Shown: positions 23,079 to 34,545 of the stretch, piece after piece
Layout: the number at the start of each line of letters is the position of its first letter
How positions within the stretch are numbered: the stretch's first letter is position 1
Source of the DNA: Trema orientale
Lineage: Eukaryota > Streptophyta > Magnoliopsida > Rosales > Cannabaceae
Length of the DNA stretch: 64,000 nt
Direction of reading: 5' to 3'
NCBI GenBank assembly: GCA_002914845.1
Contig: JXTC01000177.1
Coordinates: forward strand, 21,240-85,239
Made by a program: the position numbers and the translations under genes
Notes under the pieces: model-generated
The model's database searches: none
What the model was told of the DNA's origin: nothing
What the model saw: only the letters and a program-made list of their open reading frames with translations

Positions 23079-26000
23079 TCAAGCCGGGGAGAGCACCTTG
23101 CACAAGGAATTGTATGCATCAACACAAAGTTTGAATTTCTCTTCAGCCATTGCCTGCAAACGTGCATACAAATCTTGTAAGAATTACAGCACAACACCGC
23201 ACAAGCATCGAATGCGCATAGCAAGCTGCTAGTATACGTTGATTGGTGAAGGCAGAATCCAATTCGAGGTCCTTGGATTCGATGCCTAGTGAGTTCACCC
23301 ACTTAACTATCTGGCACTTTCAATATCAAGATGATCACACTTGACATCTTAATCTTGTTAATGAAAAGTGCAAGATCATTGAGCCCTTTGACATCTAACC
23401 TAATCTTCTAGTTCTACTAAATCTTCTATCAGCTGCAAGAGCAGCATTTCAGTTTTCAAGCTAACCATGGAACAAAACTTCCTGATCAAATATCACAGAG
23501 GAGCAGTTTGAGTGCTACAATCAATAAGGTCCGGTTAATTTTATAAATATATAGAAAAACCAGAAAGACACAAAACTGAAAGATAAACCTAATGGACTAC
23601 ACACATCCAAAAAATGAAAACGATAAATGTTTTATGGGCTAACAGCTGACAAGTGAACTTGATAATTTTAACATTTACATTCAACTCCAATGAAATAAAT
23701 CATACAGAGAACAGAAGTTAAGAAATGAACCTGTGAAGGGCCTTGATGCTTATCTGGATGCCATTTCAAAGCAGATAAACGGAAACTACCAGGACAAAGA
23801 AATTGCAAATGACATAAGAGTGAGTAAAAAACTATAACTGGATGGTTAGCTTTTTATTCTAACGTCTGGTTTGTACTGGTAAATGCAGAGAGCACTGAAT
23901 CACTTACGCCTTTTTGACGTCTTCTAATTTCAAAGGGCCAGTTGGAGGCAGACCAAGAACTGTTCTATCTGAGCACAATCCTACACTGTAGGATTCATCA
24001 TCGGACTCGGAATCACTACTGCTCCCCAATGTTTTACTTCTATGTTTCCAGTTTAAACGTTCTCTCCAATCAAATTCAGATTCTGTATCCTTGAAGAAAG
24101 ACTCTTGTTTTAAGTTAAAAGACCAAGTATACCATCTGTTTCCAAATGTCGCTTGAAAGATTGTCTCATGATGATCATTGAAATCCTCATTAAAACCATC
24201 TCTTCTAAACTTACCTGAAGATGTAAAAGCAAGCCAGTCAACTTGTAAGGATGCAAGTTCAGTAGAAAACAAGTGATCCATCAAAATCAAATGAAATGAG
24301 TTTCTATCCAAATATCAGTAACTTATTTTTTTTATAAAAAAAAAAAGAAAAAAAAAAAGAAAAAAAAAAAGGAAACAATGAGAAAGTTATAACATGCACA
24401 CAGTCTCTCGACCAAAGGCCCCTACTCACACCCACGTATTTGTAGGTACTTCCCATATATAGCAATTCATAACACTTCAAAGTTTATAATGAATGTTTGA
24501 AAACGTATCTAAAATAGTAGGATTCTTAGTGTAAATGTATTGCACAGACCTCAAATGTTGGCATAAGCCGCATAAAAAATAATTGCACAAGAGAAAAGCT
24601 GTAATAGTTTGAAAACACGAGAAGAGTTCGTTATCGTTAGACTCTCGGTGATACATAAAAGAATTTGTTGAGCAAACGGTATACATACATACAGATGCGT
24701 ATATATAATCCCATATGTATGTAAGAATATATAGGCATTTATAAATATGTCTATCTAGGCATATCTTGATATCCCAAACTTCAAGGAACAGCAATTTGAC
24801 AAGAAAATAAGATACCAATGTCCAACAAATAAACAAGAACATATAATGAAATCTAGTTGCTGAATTTTATATGGTAGAGCCAATATCAAGTTTTTGCAGA
24901 TTGAAGACTTTACTGACTGATGACTCTCATTGTTGGGATTTTTTTTTTCCCCACAGAATTTGAGCGAGAAAGAAGTAAAATAACTTACTGAGTTGTTAAT
25001 GCTGTTGGATTCAGTAAGATTGTGTGAGGTGGTGCAGGACAGGAGGGTTTGGAAGCTAGAGAAGACTGAAGTATTCAGCTAAAAAGCTCTTTTCGGCTCT
25101 AACTGAAGATGACATAGGTCAGTATTTTGAGTTGTATTCTTTTATTTGGAAAGCAACTGCTCCTTTTAAAGTAAATGTTTTTTACTTGGTTGTGCTCCTT
25201 GGGAACATTGAACGCAAATGACTTGGTGCAGCGAAGTAATCCTCATTGTTGGTGTGTTGTGTGAAAAAAGAACATCGAGTTTCTGGATCATTTAATGCTA
25301 CCTTGATTTTTTTTGTTTTTGGGCAAGAAAACTTTGGTTTGGTGCAGATTGTTGGGATGAATTCAAGGTTAATTGGAGCCCCATCAACAGTTTGTTGATC
25401 TATTTCATAAGGGAATGGGTCCACAAAGGAACAGTGGAGGCAACAAGTTTTGGAATTCAGCATGTTAAGCTGTCTCTGTTGGTCCTTGTGGCCGAAAAGG
25501 AACGGGAGAGTATTTGAAACTCTGTTGGTCTTTGTGGCCGAAAAGGAACGGGAGAATATTTGAAAATAAATGAGAGGACCTAGATTCTTTGTGGCATAGT
25601 ATTAAATTCTTGGTGGCTGTATGGATTGTTGATACTAAAGAAGTAAAAATTTTACTGTTTTCGGATTAGGTGAAGATGCGAAGTTCCATCTTGTAATTTT
25701 TATTTCCTACTATTCGGGACATCTTTTCCCTTAATTTTGTTCCTACCAATTTATGATCATCAATAATAGTGCCCATTTCCTATCAAAAGAAAAAAAGGTT
25801 TTTTTCTTCAACATAACCAATGAGACCGATGGCCTCTTCAGTTACATTAATTTCTACATTTATTAAGCAAGCTAACAGATCAAGAACTAAAGAAATATCA
25901 GCACCCATTTACTTATCATATGGAAAAGAATTTGACTCAGGCTAAAACTTCCTATATAAAATTAGCTGCCCTTATAGTTGTAGTCATAAAGACGACCTAA

Positions 26001-29000
26001 GATAGTGCCATATTCTGAATTCTTTTAGAATAATGAACGAGGCTAACTGCAGGAGTAAGTAACAACACCATAATAACACCATATTTTCCAGTGATCACAC
26101 AAAACATACGCAAGTTCTTCAACTGAGATAAGAAGTCAGTTTTTGATGTGATACAATTTGTTTATCCTGGCACTAAATCTAAAAATTCAGATCATAATGA
26201 CTAGATAACAAACGAAGGAAACAAAACTAAAGAAACTCACGTTTAATTTTCTTTTGGTGAGATTTATCAGCATGCTGAGCCCAATACTTTGGCTTATATT
26301 TCTTTCGAGAGTTATCTGATTTATCTGGCTGGCCACCAGGTTTCCACACTGGGTCTTCATCCTAGGTAAATGTGCCAAAATAAGCGTTTATTATTACTTC
26401 ATCCTAGGTAAAAGTGCCAAAATAAGCGTTTATTATTACTTCATCCTAGGTAAAAGTGCCAAAATAAGCATTTATTATTATTTGAAAAGTAAACAATAGA
26501 TGAAGAATTAAAAATAAAAAAATTTCAGCAAATTATATAAGGGAAATTCCAGCATCTGAAACCTTATAGGATAGAGTCGAGGCTATCGACCAAAGAGGGG
26601 TTGCAAAGAGTTTACCTGAAATGAAAATTTAGAGGATCCATTTCTGTAGAGAAGATCTTTCAATGCCTTCTTAGCATCAGCACGCTTTTGACGTGTTGCA
26701 TACCTTATGTAATTCTGAATTTAATATATCTCAGATTAGAAATAAAATCACAAAAAAATAAAAATAAAAATAAGCCAACAAACTTTGGGAATTGGGAGTG
26801 AAGGCACCCCAAAAATATTGAGATCATAACTTCATAATTTAAAAGACAAATAAATAAAAGAAGAAAGAGGAGCCGATAAGCAAACTGTCAAGATGATAGG
26901 CAGAACCTATACTCGTAGCTATACTATAAGATATAAGGGTATTTAGAGACAAAAATATGGAAGCCAATATTATTTCAGAATAACTAACCAGGAATTAGAG
27001 AACCTGGGTTTCTCCCTAGAGCAGAGCTCATTCAATCCATACCAAAATCCTATCCCCTCTTCTAGAGCCTGATCGTACATATAGCCCCTGCCTAACAAAC
27101 TACCCTTACGTCACATAACAAATTCCCACCCAAACTAACTCTGACTTAGCAAAACTAACAAAAATATCTTTGGCCACAGTTCCTCCCTTAATTCGTTTTA
27201 GCCTTTCTTCTAGCATAAGTAAAATGTAGAGGTGGCTTATCAATACTCCCCGCCCAAGTTTTCACCTTGTCCTCAAGGTGGAAGGATGGAAATTGTTGCA
27301 GGATAGTATCAAACTCCTCCCACGTAGCCTCAAAGGCTGGCAATCCTTTCCATTAGAGAAGCACCTGAGGTTTGGCCACACAACTGGATGTTGGCAACCG
27401 CACTCCCAACAATTGATCAGGCTCCACCCTCCAAATCAGGTCCTTGGTCAGCGTAGGAGGTAAAAGGGAGGTCTTAGTCATATGCTTTGTAGCTGGGCGA
27501 AGGAGGGAAACATGAAACACAGGATGCATGGCACTCTCAGGGGGTAATTCCAGACGATAAGCAACCTGTCTAATCTTCTCTAAAACATTAAAGGGCCCAA
27601 AATAACGGGGAGCTAGCTTCTCATTTCGCCGCTTGGCCAAGGAGAGTTGACGGTAAGGACGGAGTTTCAGGTAAACGGCGTCACCGACCTGAAAGTGGAG
27701 GTCACAACGATGCTTATTGGCAGATTTCAGCATCTGTTGTTGTGCCCGTTGTAGTTGCAGCTTCAATTCATCCAAAATGTCGTCGCGATCCTTCAATTGT
27801 TGCTCGATGGCATCATTGGAATGCTACCATGCTCAAAACGCACTAATGCCGGCAGATCACGCCCATAGACAGCCTTAAAAGGTGTAGTGCGGGTGGATGT
27901 GTGGAAACTGGTATTATACCAATACTCTCCCCAAGGCAACCATCGGAGCCATTGCTTAGGCTGAGTGCTAGTGAAGCAGCGCAAATAGGTCTCAATGCTA
28001 CAGTTCACTACCTCGGTTTGTCCATCTATTTGTGGGTGGTAGGCAGTGCTTCGCCGGAGGGCCGTGCCTTGTAGGCGAAAAAGCTCTTTCTAGAATGTGC
28101 TCAAGAAGATTTTATCTCGGTCGGATACGATAATTCGAAGAAACCTATGAAGACGAACAACTTCTTTCAAGAATGCAGCAGCCACCCCTTGGGCGGTCAT
28201 AGGGTGATGTAAGGGAATGAAATGGGCATACTTAGTTAACCTATCGACCACAACAAAGATAGTGTCGTAGCCCTCCGAACGCGGCAATCCCTCAATAAAG
28301 TCCATGGAAATGTCTTCCCAAATCCTATCCGGAATAGGTAGTGGTTGCAAGAGACCCGCCAGATATAGTGTGAGTGATTTATGCTGCTGACATACCGAGC
28401 AGTCTGCCACATATTGTTGAATAGCTCGTCGCATGCCCACCCAATACCAATCTGCGGCTATCCTTTGATACGCCTTGAGCACACCCGAATGACCTCCAGT
28501 CACGCTATCATGGTATTCGCGCAACAACAGTGGAATGTAAGGAGAGTCATGGGCGAGCACCTGCTTATCTTTGTACATGAGCTTCCCATCGCACAAGGAG
28601 AATCTGGCCTGGTTAGTAGGAGCATCCTCCAACTGCTTGCAGACTTTTGAGAGATAGGGGTCAGCTAAAATCTGTGAGTGGATAACCTCCATGTTCACGA
28701 CTTGCAAGGTTGATAGAATGGCCAGGGAAGGGCACGAAGGGACACAGGATAAGGCATCTGCCACCCGATTTTCTGCGCCTGATTTATATTGAATATCAAA
28801 GTTGTACCCCAGCAATTTCGTAAGCCATTTTTGGTGCTCCGGGGACACGAGCCACTGCTCCAATAAGTACTTGAGGCTTCGTTGATCGGTGCGAACCACA
28901 AATTTCCGGCCCAAGAGGTATGGTCGCCACTTTTGAATGGAGAGTACAATGGCCATTAATTCCCGCTCGTAGACAGACTTGAGTCGATGGGGAGCTGATA

Positions 29001-32000
29001 GTTGCTGGCTGAAATAAGCAATGGGACGCTGTTGTTGCATTAATACCGCCCCCAACTCGTGGCCGGACGCATCAGTTTCTACAATGAATGGCTGGGAGAA
29101 ATCAAGTAAGGCAAGCACCGGTAGTGAACTCATGGTAGTCTTTAACTGGTCAAATGCCTGTTGGGTTTCAAGAGACCAACCAAAACGATCTTTTTTTAAT
29201 TGCTCGGTCAATGGCCTAGCAATTTCGCCATAGCCAGCAACAAATTTCCGGTAGTAGCCCGTCAATCCCAAAAAACTCCGGAGTTCGCGAATGTTCTGAG
29301 GCACTGGCCAGGCGCGCATGGCTGCAATCTTGGATGGGTCAACCGAAACCCCTCTTCCAGAGACGACATGCCCAAGGTACACCGTGGTTTGAGCGAAGAG
29401 ACATTTCTTATGATTAACAAAGAGGGAGTGGCGGTGTAGAAGCTGTAACACCTTTTCTAAATGCTTCATATGATCTCCCAATGTTTGGCTATACACCAAA
29501 ATGTCATCAAAAAATACCAGGACAAATTTCCGCAAATGTGGGTTGAAAATCTCATTCACGAGAGCTTGAAATGTGGCTAGGGCGTTAGTGAGGCCGAATG
29601 GCATTACTAAAAACTCGTAATGTCCCTCATGAGTACGAAAAGCTGTTTTTGGAATGTCATGTGGTGATACCCGGATTTGATGATAACCCGAGCGTAAATC
29701 CAGCTTCGAGAACCATTGGGCCCCATGTAGTTCATCGAGGAGTTCTTCAATAACCGGGATCGGAAATTTGTTGGCCACCGTTTCCTTATTCAAGGCACGG
29801 TAATCTACACAGAAGCGCCAACTGCCATCCTTCTTCTTTACCAACAGAACAGGGCTCAAGAATGGGCTTGAACTGGGTTGGATAATTCCTGCGGCCAACA
29901 TCTCTCCGACGAGCCTTTCAATCTCATTCTTCTGGAATTGTGAGTACCTATAAGGCCGTACACTAATAGGTGCCACTCCTTCCCAAAGGACAACGTGGTC
30001 TGTGCTACGAGAGGGGGGTAGACCCTGCGGTGGTTCAAATAGTGCGGGAAATTTCTGTAACACTGCTTCAATGGTGGTCGGTACCTTATGACACTCGGTC
30101 GGGTCGGTCACATCAACATTATTGAATTCCAGCAACAGGGCATCGCCTTTATGTCTTACTGTCCGGATCATGGCTTTAAGTGAGATTCAAGATTTACCCA
30201 GACTTGGGTCACCCTGCAACGTCACCACTACACCGCCGAGGTTGAATTTCATAGTCAATTGCTGCCAACTAATTTGCATTGACCCAACGGACTCGAGCCA
30301 TTGCATCCCCAGTACTACATCCGTCCCGCCCAACTCGATTGGCAGGAAATCATCCAAAATTTCTAGCTGCTGGAGCGTCAGCCCAACCCCCTTGCAGATA
30401 GTGTTCCCCAACACAGTGAGACCATTTCCCATGGAAACTCCATACCCAGTTGTGGGCGTGGTTGGTAGGTCAAGTTTATGGACCAAATCAGAGGAAACAA
30501 AGTTATGGGTAGCTCCACAATCGATTAAAACAATTACCTCTTGGTTGCTGATACGCCCTTGGAGCCTCATGGCGTGAGGTTCAGTTAAACCGACAACAGA
30601 GTTGATAGAAAGTTCGGCTGTCACACCTAGCTCGAACCCGTCATCCAACGCTTTGTCCTCACAGCATTCGGACTCGTCTGGCACGCTCTCGTCATCGTGA
30701 ACCATAAGAACTTGAAGTTGTTTCTGCTTGCAGCGATGGCCAACGGAGTACTTCTCGTCGCACCGGTAGCAAAGTCCCTTTTCTCGTCGGGACTGTACTT
30801 CCGACTCAGTGAGGCGCCGGAAAGGGTTCGGAGGTCACGGAGGTGCCAGCGGAATGGGTGGAGGGGGAGGAGGACAGTGCAGCAGAGTCGTCCTGGTCGC
30901 GGTGGTGGACTGGGTAATAGTTGGGCGAGAAGAATTTGATGAGGAAGAAATATAAGAGGGAGTGGGCTTGCTGTATCGAAGAGAAGGGTGTGGGCCGCGG
31001 CCCGATCGAAGCAGCCCTAATTTCTTCTCAGTGAGTTGGGCGACTTTCATCATGCTGTCCAGCCCACTAGGCTCCATCACTAAGACCTCAGCCAAGATCT
31101 TTGTCTTCAACCCATTAAGGAATGCACTCTCTAACACTTCCTCTGTCACACTCATTAGTGCGACGGTGAGCACTACAAACTGGTGGATGTACGCTTTGAC
31201 TGAAGCGTTTTGCCAGAGCAACAGGAGTTGTTGGCAAGCCGAGGCTGCCGTAGAGGTGCGAAAGCGATCGAAGAGGACACTCTGAAATTCCGTCCAGCTA
31301 CAAAACGGGCATCGTCGTTGTTCCCATTGATACCATGCTAACGCAGGTCCCTCCAAGCAGATGGCTACTGTGGATAATCACTCAGCTTCCGTCATGGAAA
31401 GAAGATCGAAATACCGAGTGACTCGGAGTAACCAGCCATCCGGATCTTCGCCATCGAAGCACGGAAAATGCAATTTGCGAGCTCTGTTGTCGATTGTGAG
31501 ACCGGACGGACCGGACACGGAGCTCGTCAACGGAGAGTTGGGAAGCGGTGATGATGGTTGGACTGGGGCCGCCATAGAAGGGGAAGGAGAAGCGTTGGAA
31601 CCGGTTGGTTGAGAAGCGGGGGAGGTGGTGGGAAATAACTGGTTGAAGCGGGTGAGGAGCAACTCGACGTTTTTCTCCATGGAGTTGAGCTTCTTCACGT
31701 CATCCTGGAGAGGCAAACTCCTGCCTCCAAGCCGCACGCTCTGTCTGCATCTGCTCCTCCAACTGGTTGAGGCGCAACTCAGCTTTGCTTCGGGTGTTAG
31801 CGGCCATGATCCGGGTGAGCGCTCTGATACCAAAATGATAGGCAGAACCTATACTCGTAGCTATACTATAAGATATAAGGGTATTTAGAGACAAAAATAT
31901 GGAAGCCAATATTATTTCAAAATAACTAACCAGGAATTAAAGAACCTGGGTTTCTCCCTAGGGCAGAGCTCATTCAATCCATACCAAAATCTTATCCCCT

Positions 32001-33471
32001 CTTCTAGAGCCTGATCGTACATATAGCCCCTGCCTAACAAACTACCCTTACGTCACATAACAAATTCCCACCCAAACTAACTCTGACTCAGCAAAACTAA
32101 CAAAAATATCTTTGGCCACAGTTCCTCCCTTAATTCGTTTTAGCCTTTCTTCTAGCATAAGTAAAACGTAGAGGTGGCTTATCACAAGACTGCATATCAT
32201 CTTTAATATTTAGAATTCTAGACCAAACCAATAGATTAGCGAAAAGCTGGGATAGAATAATATGTAAACCTTCAAGAGCAAACATGAAAAATCCCACTTT
32301 TGATGTACAAATACAACATATAAACATGTATGTATATGTTATATATCCCACTTTCGATATACCAACCCTATACATATATGTGCTATTTATAAAGCAACAG
32401 TCAGTTTAATATGTGCGCATACCAAATACTAATGGGACTCAAGTATCTTCTATGTCAATAAAAAAAGACACCAAAAATACATAAGCATCAAAAGATGCTA
32501 ATTCAACCATTGCTAAGGCTTTGGGATCACATACTGGAAGCATGAAAATGTACAGAATCAAATTTAAGTTTAATAACATGATAGAACACTATAAACCCGA
32601 TAATCAGTATGCAGCAACATATCCGCTCGAGAGTCATGAGCTATAGAGTCCATAAGTCACAATGCAACCATGAGCACCTAATTTAATCCTTTCACTGAAA
32701 TGTAGGTAAAACAGTTAATGAGAAAGCAATTCATTAAAAATAAATTTAGTAAGGTTTTTATTCTCTTCGTTATGCTACCATATTAAGTTGTCCTAACAAC
32801 ACGCATATATATACGCACACACTTTAAATGGGAAAGGATAAACTTATAACTCAACTGCTGAAAGCCCTTTCGCTATGCTTAGTATAGGCAACCTTATGGT
32901 CCTTATCTTGCAACTTTTAGCATGTAAAATCAAACGAAAAATCGCACATAAGATCCAAACTTTAAAAAAAAAAAAAAAAAAGGTAATCAATGCCTTTGAT
33001 GGTTGTTGACATCCTTTTGCATCCTGCGAACAAATGAACAAAAGCATTAAAATCAACTGAAGAAACCATACAAAACTTTAACATTATAACGATCAAAGAA
33101 GTTTATAGTTGAATACAAGCACACCTATGAAATGGCTATTCACAAAAGGTCCTCCATCTTCATTCCATAACTAAATACACAACACTACTACCAAATAGAC
33201 AATTCCATTCAAAACATACTTCTCTCCAATCATATATCAAAAACAAAACCAAATAAAGTTCATCCAAAATGCAAATAAAACAAACAACAGATAAAACAAT
33301 TCAATTGCATTCAGAAGAAAGGGAAAAGCAACATACAAAGTCCCATTTTTTCCTCCATTTTTCACATGAAATCGGAGTAGAATGGAATGAGGCGAAATGG
33401 GTTGCGGTAGATGATGATGAAATCACGGAATTCTTCAATAACAAGACATTTCTCCATCTGGGTATTGGCAT
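23079..33471 (-). CDS. Organelle-targeted J-domain (DnaJ-type) protein, seven exons
   Basis: Exons, read leftwards: 33471-33337, 33023-32994, 26714-26616, 26361-26241, 24214-23908, 23785-23731, 23153-23079. Total 822 nt, 273 aa, with all phases consistent. The N-terminus is basic and Ser/Thr-rich (MPIPRWRNVLLLKN, then FASFHSTPISCEKW), as in mitochondrial or plastid transit peptides. Middle motifs include YATRQKRADAKKALKDLL and FQATFGNRWYTWSF. The J-like domain at about 211-270 holds LGLPPTGPLKLEDVKKAFRL, with HPD at 240-242, and ends in FKLCVDAYNSL. The HPD is where J proteins stimulate Hsp70 ATPase, so a co-chaperone role is likely. The short J domain at the C-terminus is characteristic of a plant subfamily. 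All introns are GT-AG except intron 2, which appears to be GC-AG and contains a retrotransposon; intron 4 holds a LINE relic. The exact start codon is inferred from the transit-like peptide. Confidence 0.9.
25070..25680 (+). pseudogene. LINE retrotransposon 3' remnant (zf-RVT-like region)
   Basis: In shifting + frames the sequence encodes FIWKATAPFKVNVFYLV, WPKRNGRVFE and SLWHSIKFLVAVWIVDTKE. These match, in order, the layout seen after the reverse transcriptase in many plant LINEs (an IWK..PPK segment, then W.ERN.R.F, then a final LW..I.F..W helix). The remnant has several stops and shifts. A block of about 45 bases containing GGCCGAAAAGGAACGGGAGA is duplicated in tandem at about 25475-25562. 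It lies in intron 4 of the J-domain gene, antisense to it. Confidence 0.55.
26359..26486. repeat. Three tandem 42-bp copies spanning the exon 4 splice acceptor
   Basis: The word CATCCTAGGTAAA followed by GTGCCAAAATAAGC recurs with CCTAGG at 26361, 26403 and 26445, an exact 42-base period. On the coding (minus) strand each copy carries the same polypyrimidine-to-CCTAG acceptor followed by GATGAAG. The copy nearest the exon is the one joined in the predicted gene. Confidence 0.92.
26894..27242 (-). repeat. 3' LTR of the Ty3/gypsy element
   Basis: Same length as the other LTR, differing at about six positions, all transitions (about 1.7%). It ends next to the target duplication CAAGA at 26889-26893. 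Confidence 0.96.
27243..27258 (-). other. Polypurine tract of the Ty3/gypsy element
   Basis: The minus strand reads CTTGGGCGGGGAGTAT directly before the 3' LTR. A G-rich purine run in this place primes plus-strand synthesis in LTR elements. Confidence 0.75.
27260..30705 (-). pseudogene. Protease-RT-RNase H-integrase-chromodomain region of the Ty3/gypsy element
   Basis: Protease: LIDCGATHNFVSS near 30,515. Reverse transcriptase: WRFCVDYRALNK, MPFGLTN and the catalytic FFDDILVYS near 29,500. RNase H: ETDASG near 29,075 and RTDQRSLKYLL near 28,890. Integrase: zinc-binding H...H...CSVCQQHK near 28,390-28,520, then SMDFIEGLP and DRLTKYAHF. The C-terminal part has FHVSLLRP and a WKGLPAFEATWEE segment typical of a chromodomain. 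In-frame stops at 30187-30189, 28090-28092 and 27353-27355, plus a frameshift near 27,815, make it non-functional. Confidence 0.95.
30697..31807 (-). pseudogene. Gag region of the Ty3/gypsy element
   Basis: It starts at ATG 31807 with MAANTRSKAELRLNQLEEQM, then shifts frame near 31,710. The capsid-like part has LHFPCFDGEDPDGWLLRVTR and GPALAWYQWEQ, and a zinc knuckle CYRCDEKYSVGHRC lies at about 30730-30775. In-frame stops at 31378-31380 and 30835-30837 break it. The region between capsid and knuckle is Ser/Thr/Pro-rich. Confidence 0.88.
31821..31832 (-). other. Primer binding site (initiator tRNA-Met) of the Ty3/gypsy element
   Basis: The minus strand reads TGGTATCAGAGC, three bases inside the 5' LTR. 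Confidence 0.92.
31836..32184 (-). repeat. 5' LTR of the Ty3/gypsy element
   Basis: 349 bp, with a TG...CA border on the minus strand, followed on its inner side after three bases by the primer binding site. The target duplication CAAGA follows at 32185-32189. Confidence 0.96.
32190..32993 (-). other. Remainder of J-domain gene intron 2
   Basis: AT-rich intron sequence between the retrotransposon and exon 2. No coding or RNA feature recognised. A 17-base A run is at about 32963-32981, just 13 bases from the exon 2 donor. Confidence 0.6.
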
Positions 33472-33803
33472 TTTTGAACAAAAAATTGGAAAGAACTAAC
33501 AAAGACCAAAGTCTTTTTCTTTTACAAAAGACCAAAGTTTTTTTCTTTTCTTTTTTTTAATAATCAAAACACTTGTCTTGTTTTTTATATACCTCCAAGG
33601 AGTTAGGCTTTTTCCAAGGAGGTGGAAGTTCAAAATCTGCGGTCTAGCCAGGAGGGTCAGGCATCAACGAGGAACATCCTTTTACTTGTGTTTGTGATCT
33701 TTGAGGGGATTGAGGCCGAGGAAAGGAAATCCCTCTCTGTGTTCCGTCTTCCAAGTCTGCTCCTGCGACAGATGAAAGTGGCTCTAAAGGTGCGAAGCGA
33801 ACT

Positions 33804-33885
33804 TGGGCCATTTGGGCTGGAACCTAGCTCTTGAAAACATGGGCCCATTAGGCTTTGGAGGTACAGCGCAAACCTGGGCCATTTG
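33804..33885 (-). promoter_or_regulatory. Cluster of TGGGCC/GGCCCA (site II-like) motifs upstream of the J-domain gene
   Basis: TTGGGCCATTTGGGCTGG, CATGGGCCCATTAGG and CCTGGGCCATTTGG lie within about 80 bases, 330-415 bases upstream of the start codon at 33471. In plants TGGGCY motifs are frequent in promoters of genes for ribosomal and mitochondrial proteins, which fits the predicted targeting. A promoter role is inferred. Confidence 0.5.
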
Positions 33886-33923
33886 GTTTGAGTATGGAGT
33901 TTAGGAAAATACCGACTTAAACC

Positions 33924-34490
33924 TAGGGCTGGCAATTTTCTACACGACACGACGATACGACTCGAAAATAACACAAAATAAACAAATTTGGGTGACCCAT
34001 TTAATTTTCGTGTCAATTTCGGGTTGACACGTGTAACACGTATAATAAACGGATGGGTTTCAGGTCAACCCGCTTAACCCGAAAATGACCCGTGTAACCC
34101 GTTTAATTAAATGTGTCGTTTTCGTGTCGTGTCAACACGATACTAATACGACACATTTATTAATATTTTAATATATTAAACGTGATTTTGATTAATTCTA
34201 AGCATATTTATAGGAGTAAAATTAAATTAAGTAGTGCATAATCGTGTTAAATTAGAATAATCGTGTCAATTTTGAATAATCGTGTCAAACGGGTTATAAT
34301 ATGACACATGACACATTTATTAAATAGGTTACACGTGTCATGTCGTGTTACACGTGTATTAATCGTGTCGTGTTCGGGTTTAAATTTTTGACACGTTTAT
34401 TAATCATGTCGTGTTCGGGTTAGGTGTTATCGTGTTGTGTCGTAATCGTGTCGACCCGAACACGACACGATTACACGAATTGCCAGCTCT
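33924..34490. mobile_element. Mutator-type non-autonomous element with 9-bp target duplication
   Basis: The ends TAGGGCTGGCAATTT and GAATTGCCAGCTCT are inverted. ACTTAAACC is duplicated at 33915-33923 and 34491-34499. The interior is rich in CGTGTCGTGT/ACACGACACG words, like the element at 13560 but not identical to it. 567 bp, no coding frame. Its right third reappears at 35032-35193, after the N. Confidence 0.88.
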
Positions 34491-34545
34491 ACTTAAACCC
34501 ATTGAAAAATGTCAAATTTTCTTTTCAATCTTTAATTTTGGGAAA

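Larger units (their letters stand above)
26894..32184 (-). mobile_element. Ty3/gypsy chromovirus-type LTR retrotransposon, complete but decayed
   Basis: The 5,291-bp element has two 349-bp LTRs (26894-27242 and 31836-32184) beginning TGATAAG and ending CTATCA on the minus strand. It is flanked by the perfect 5-bp duplication CAAGA (26889-26893 and 32185-32189). A tRNA-Met primer site and a purine tract lie at the internal LTR borders. Gag, zinc knuckle, protease, reverse transcriptase, RNase H, integrase and a C-terminal chromodomain-like segment follow in Ty3/gypsy order in what was one reading frame, now interrupted by several stops and two shifts. The compact size and short LTRs suggest the Reina-like clade, which is an inference. 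It is nested in intron 2 of the J-domain gene, in the same orientation. Confidence 0.96.

Noticed and set aside
30697..31888. Plus-strand frames over the retrotransposon gag
   Set aside because: Shadows of the minus-strand gag frame.
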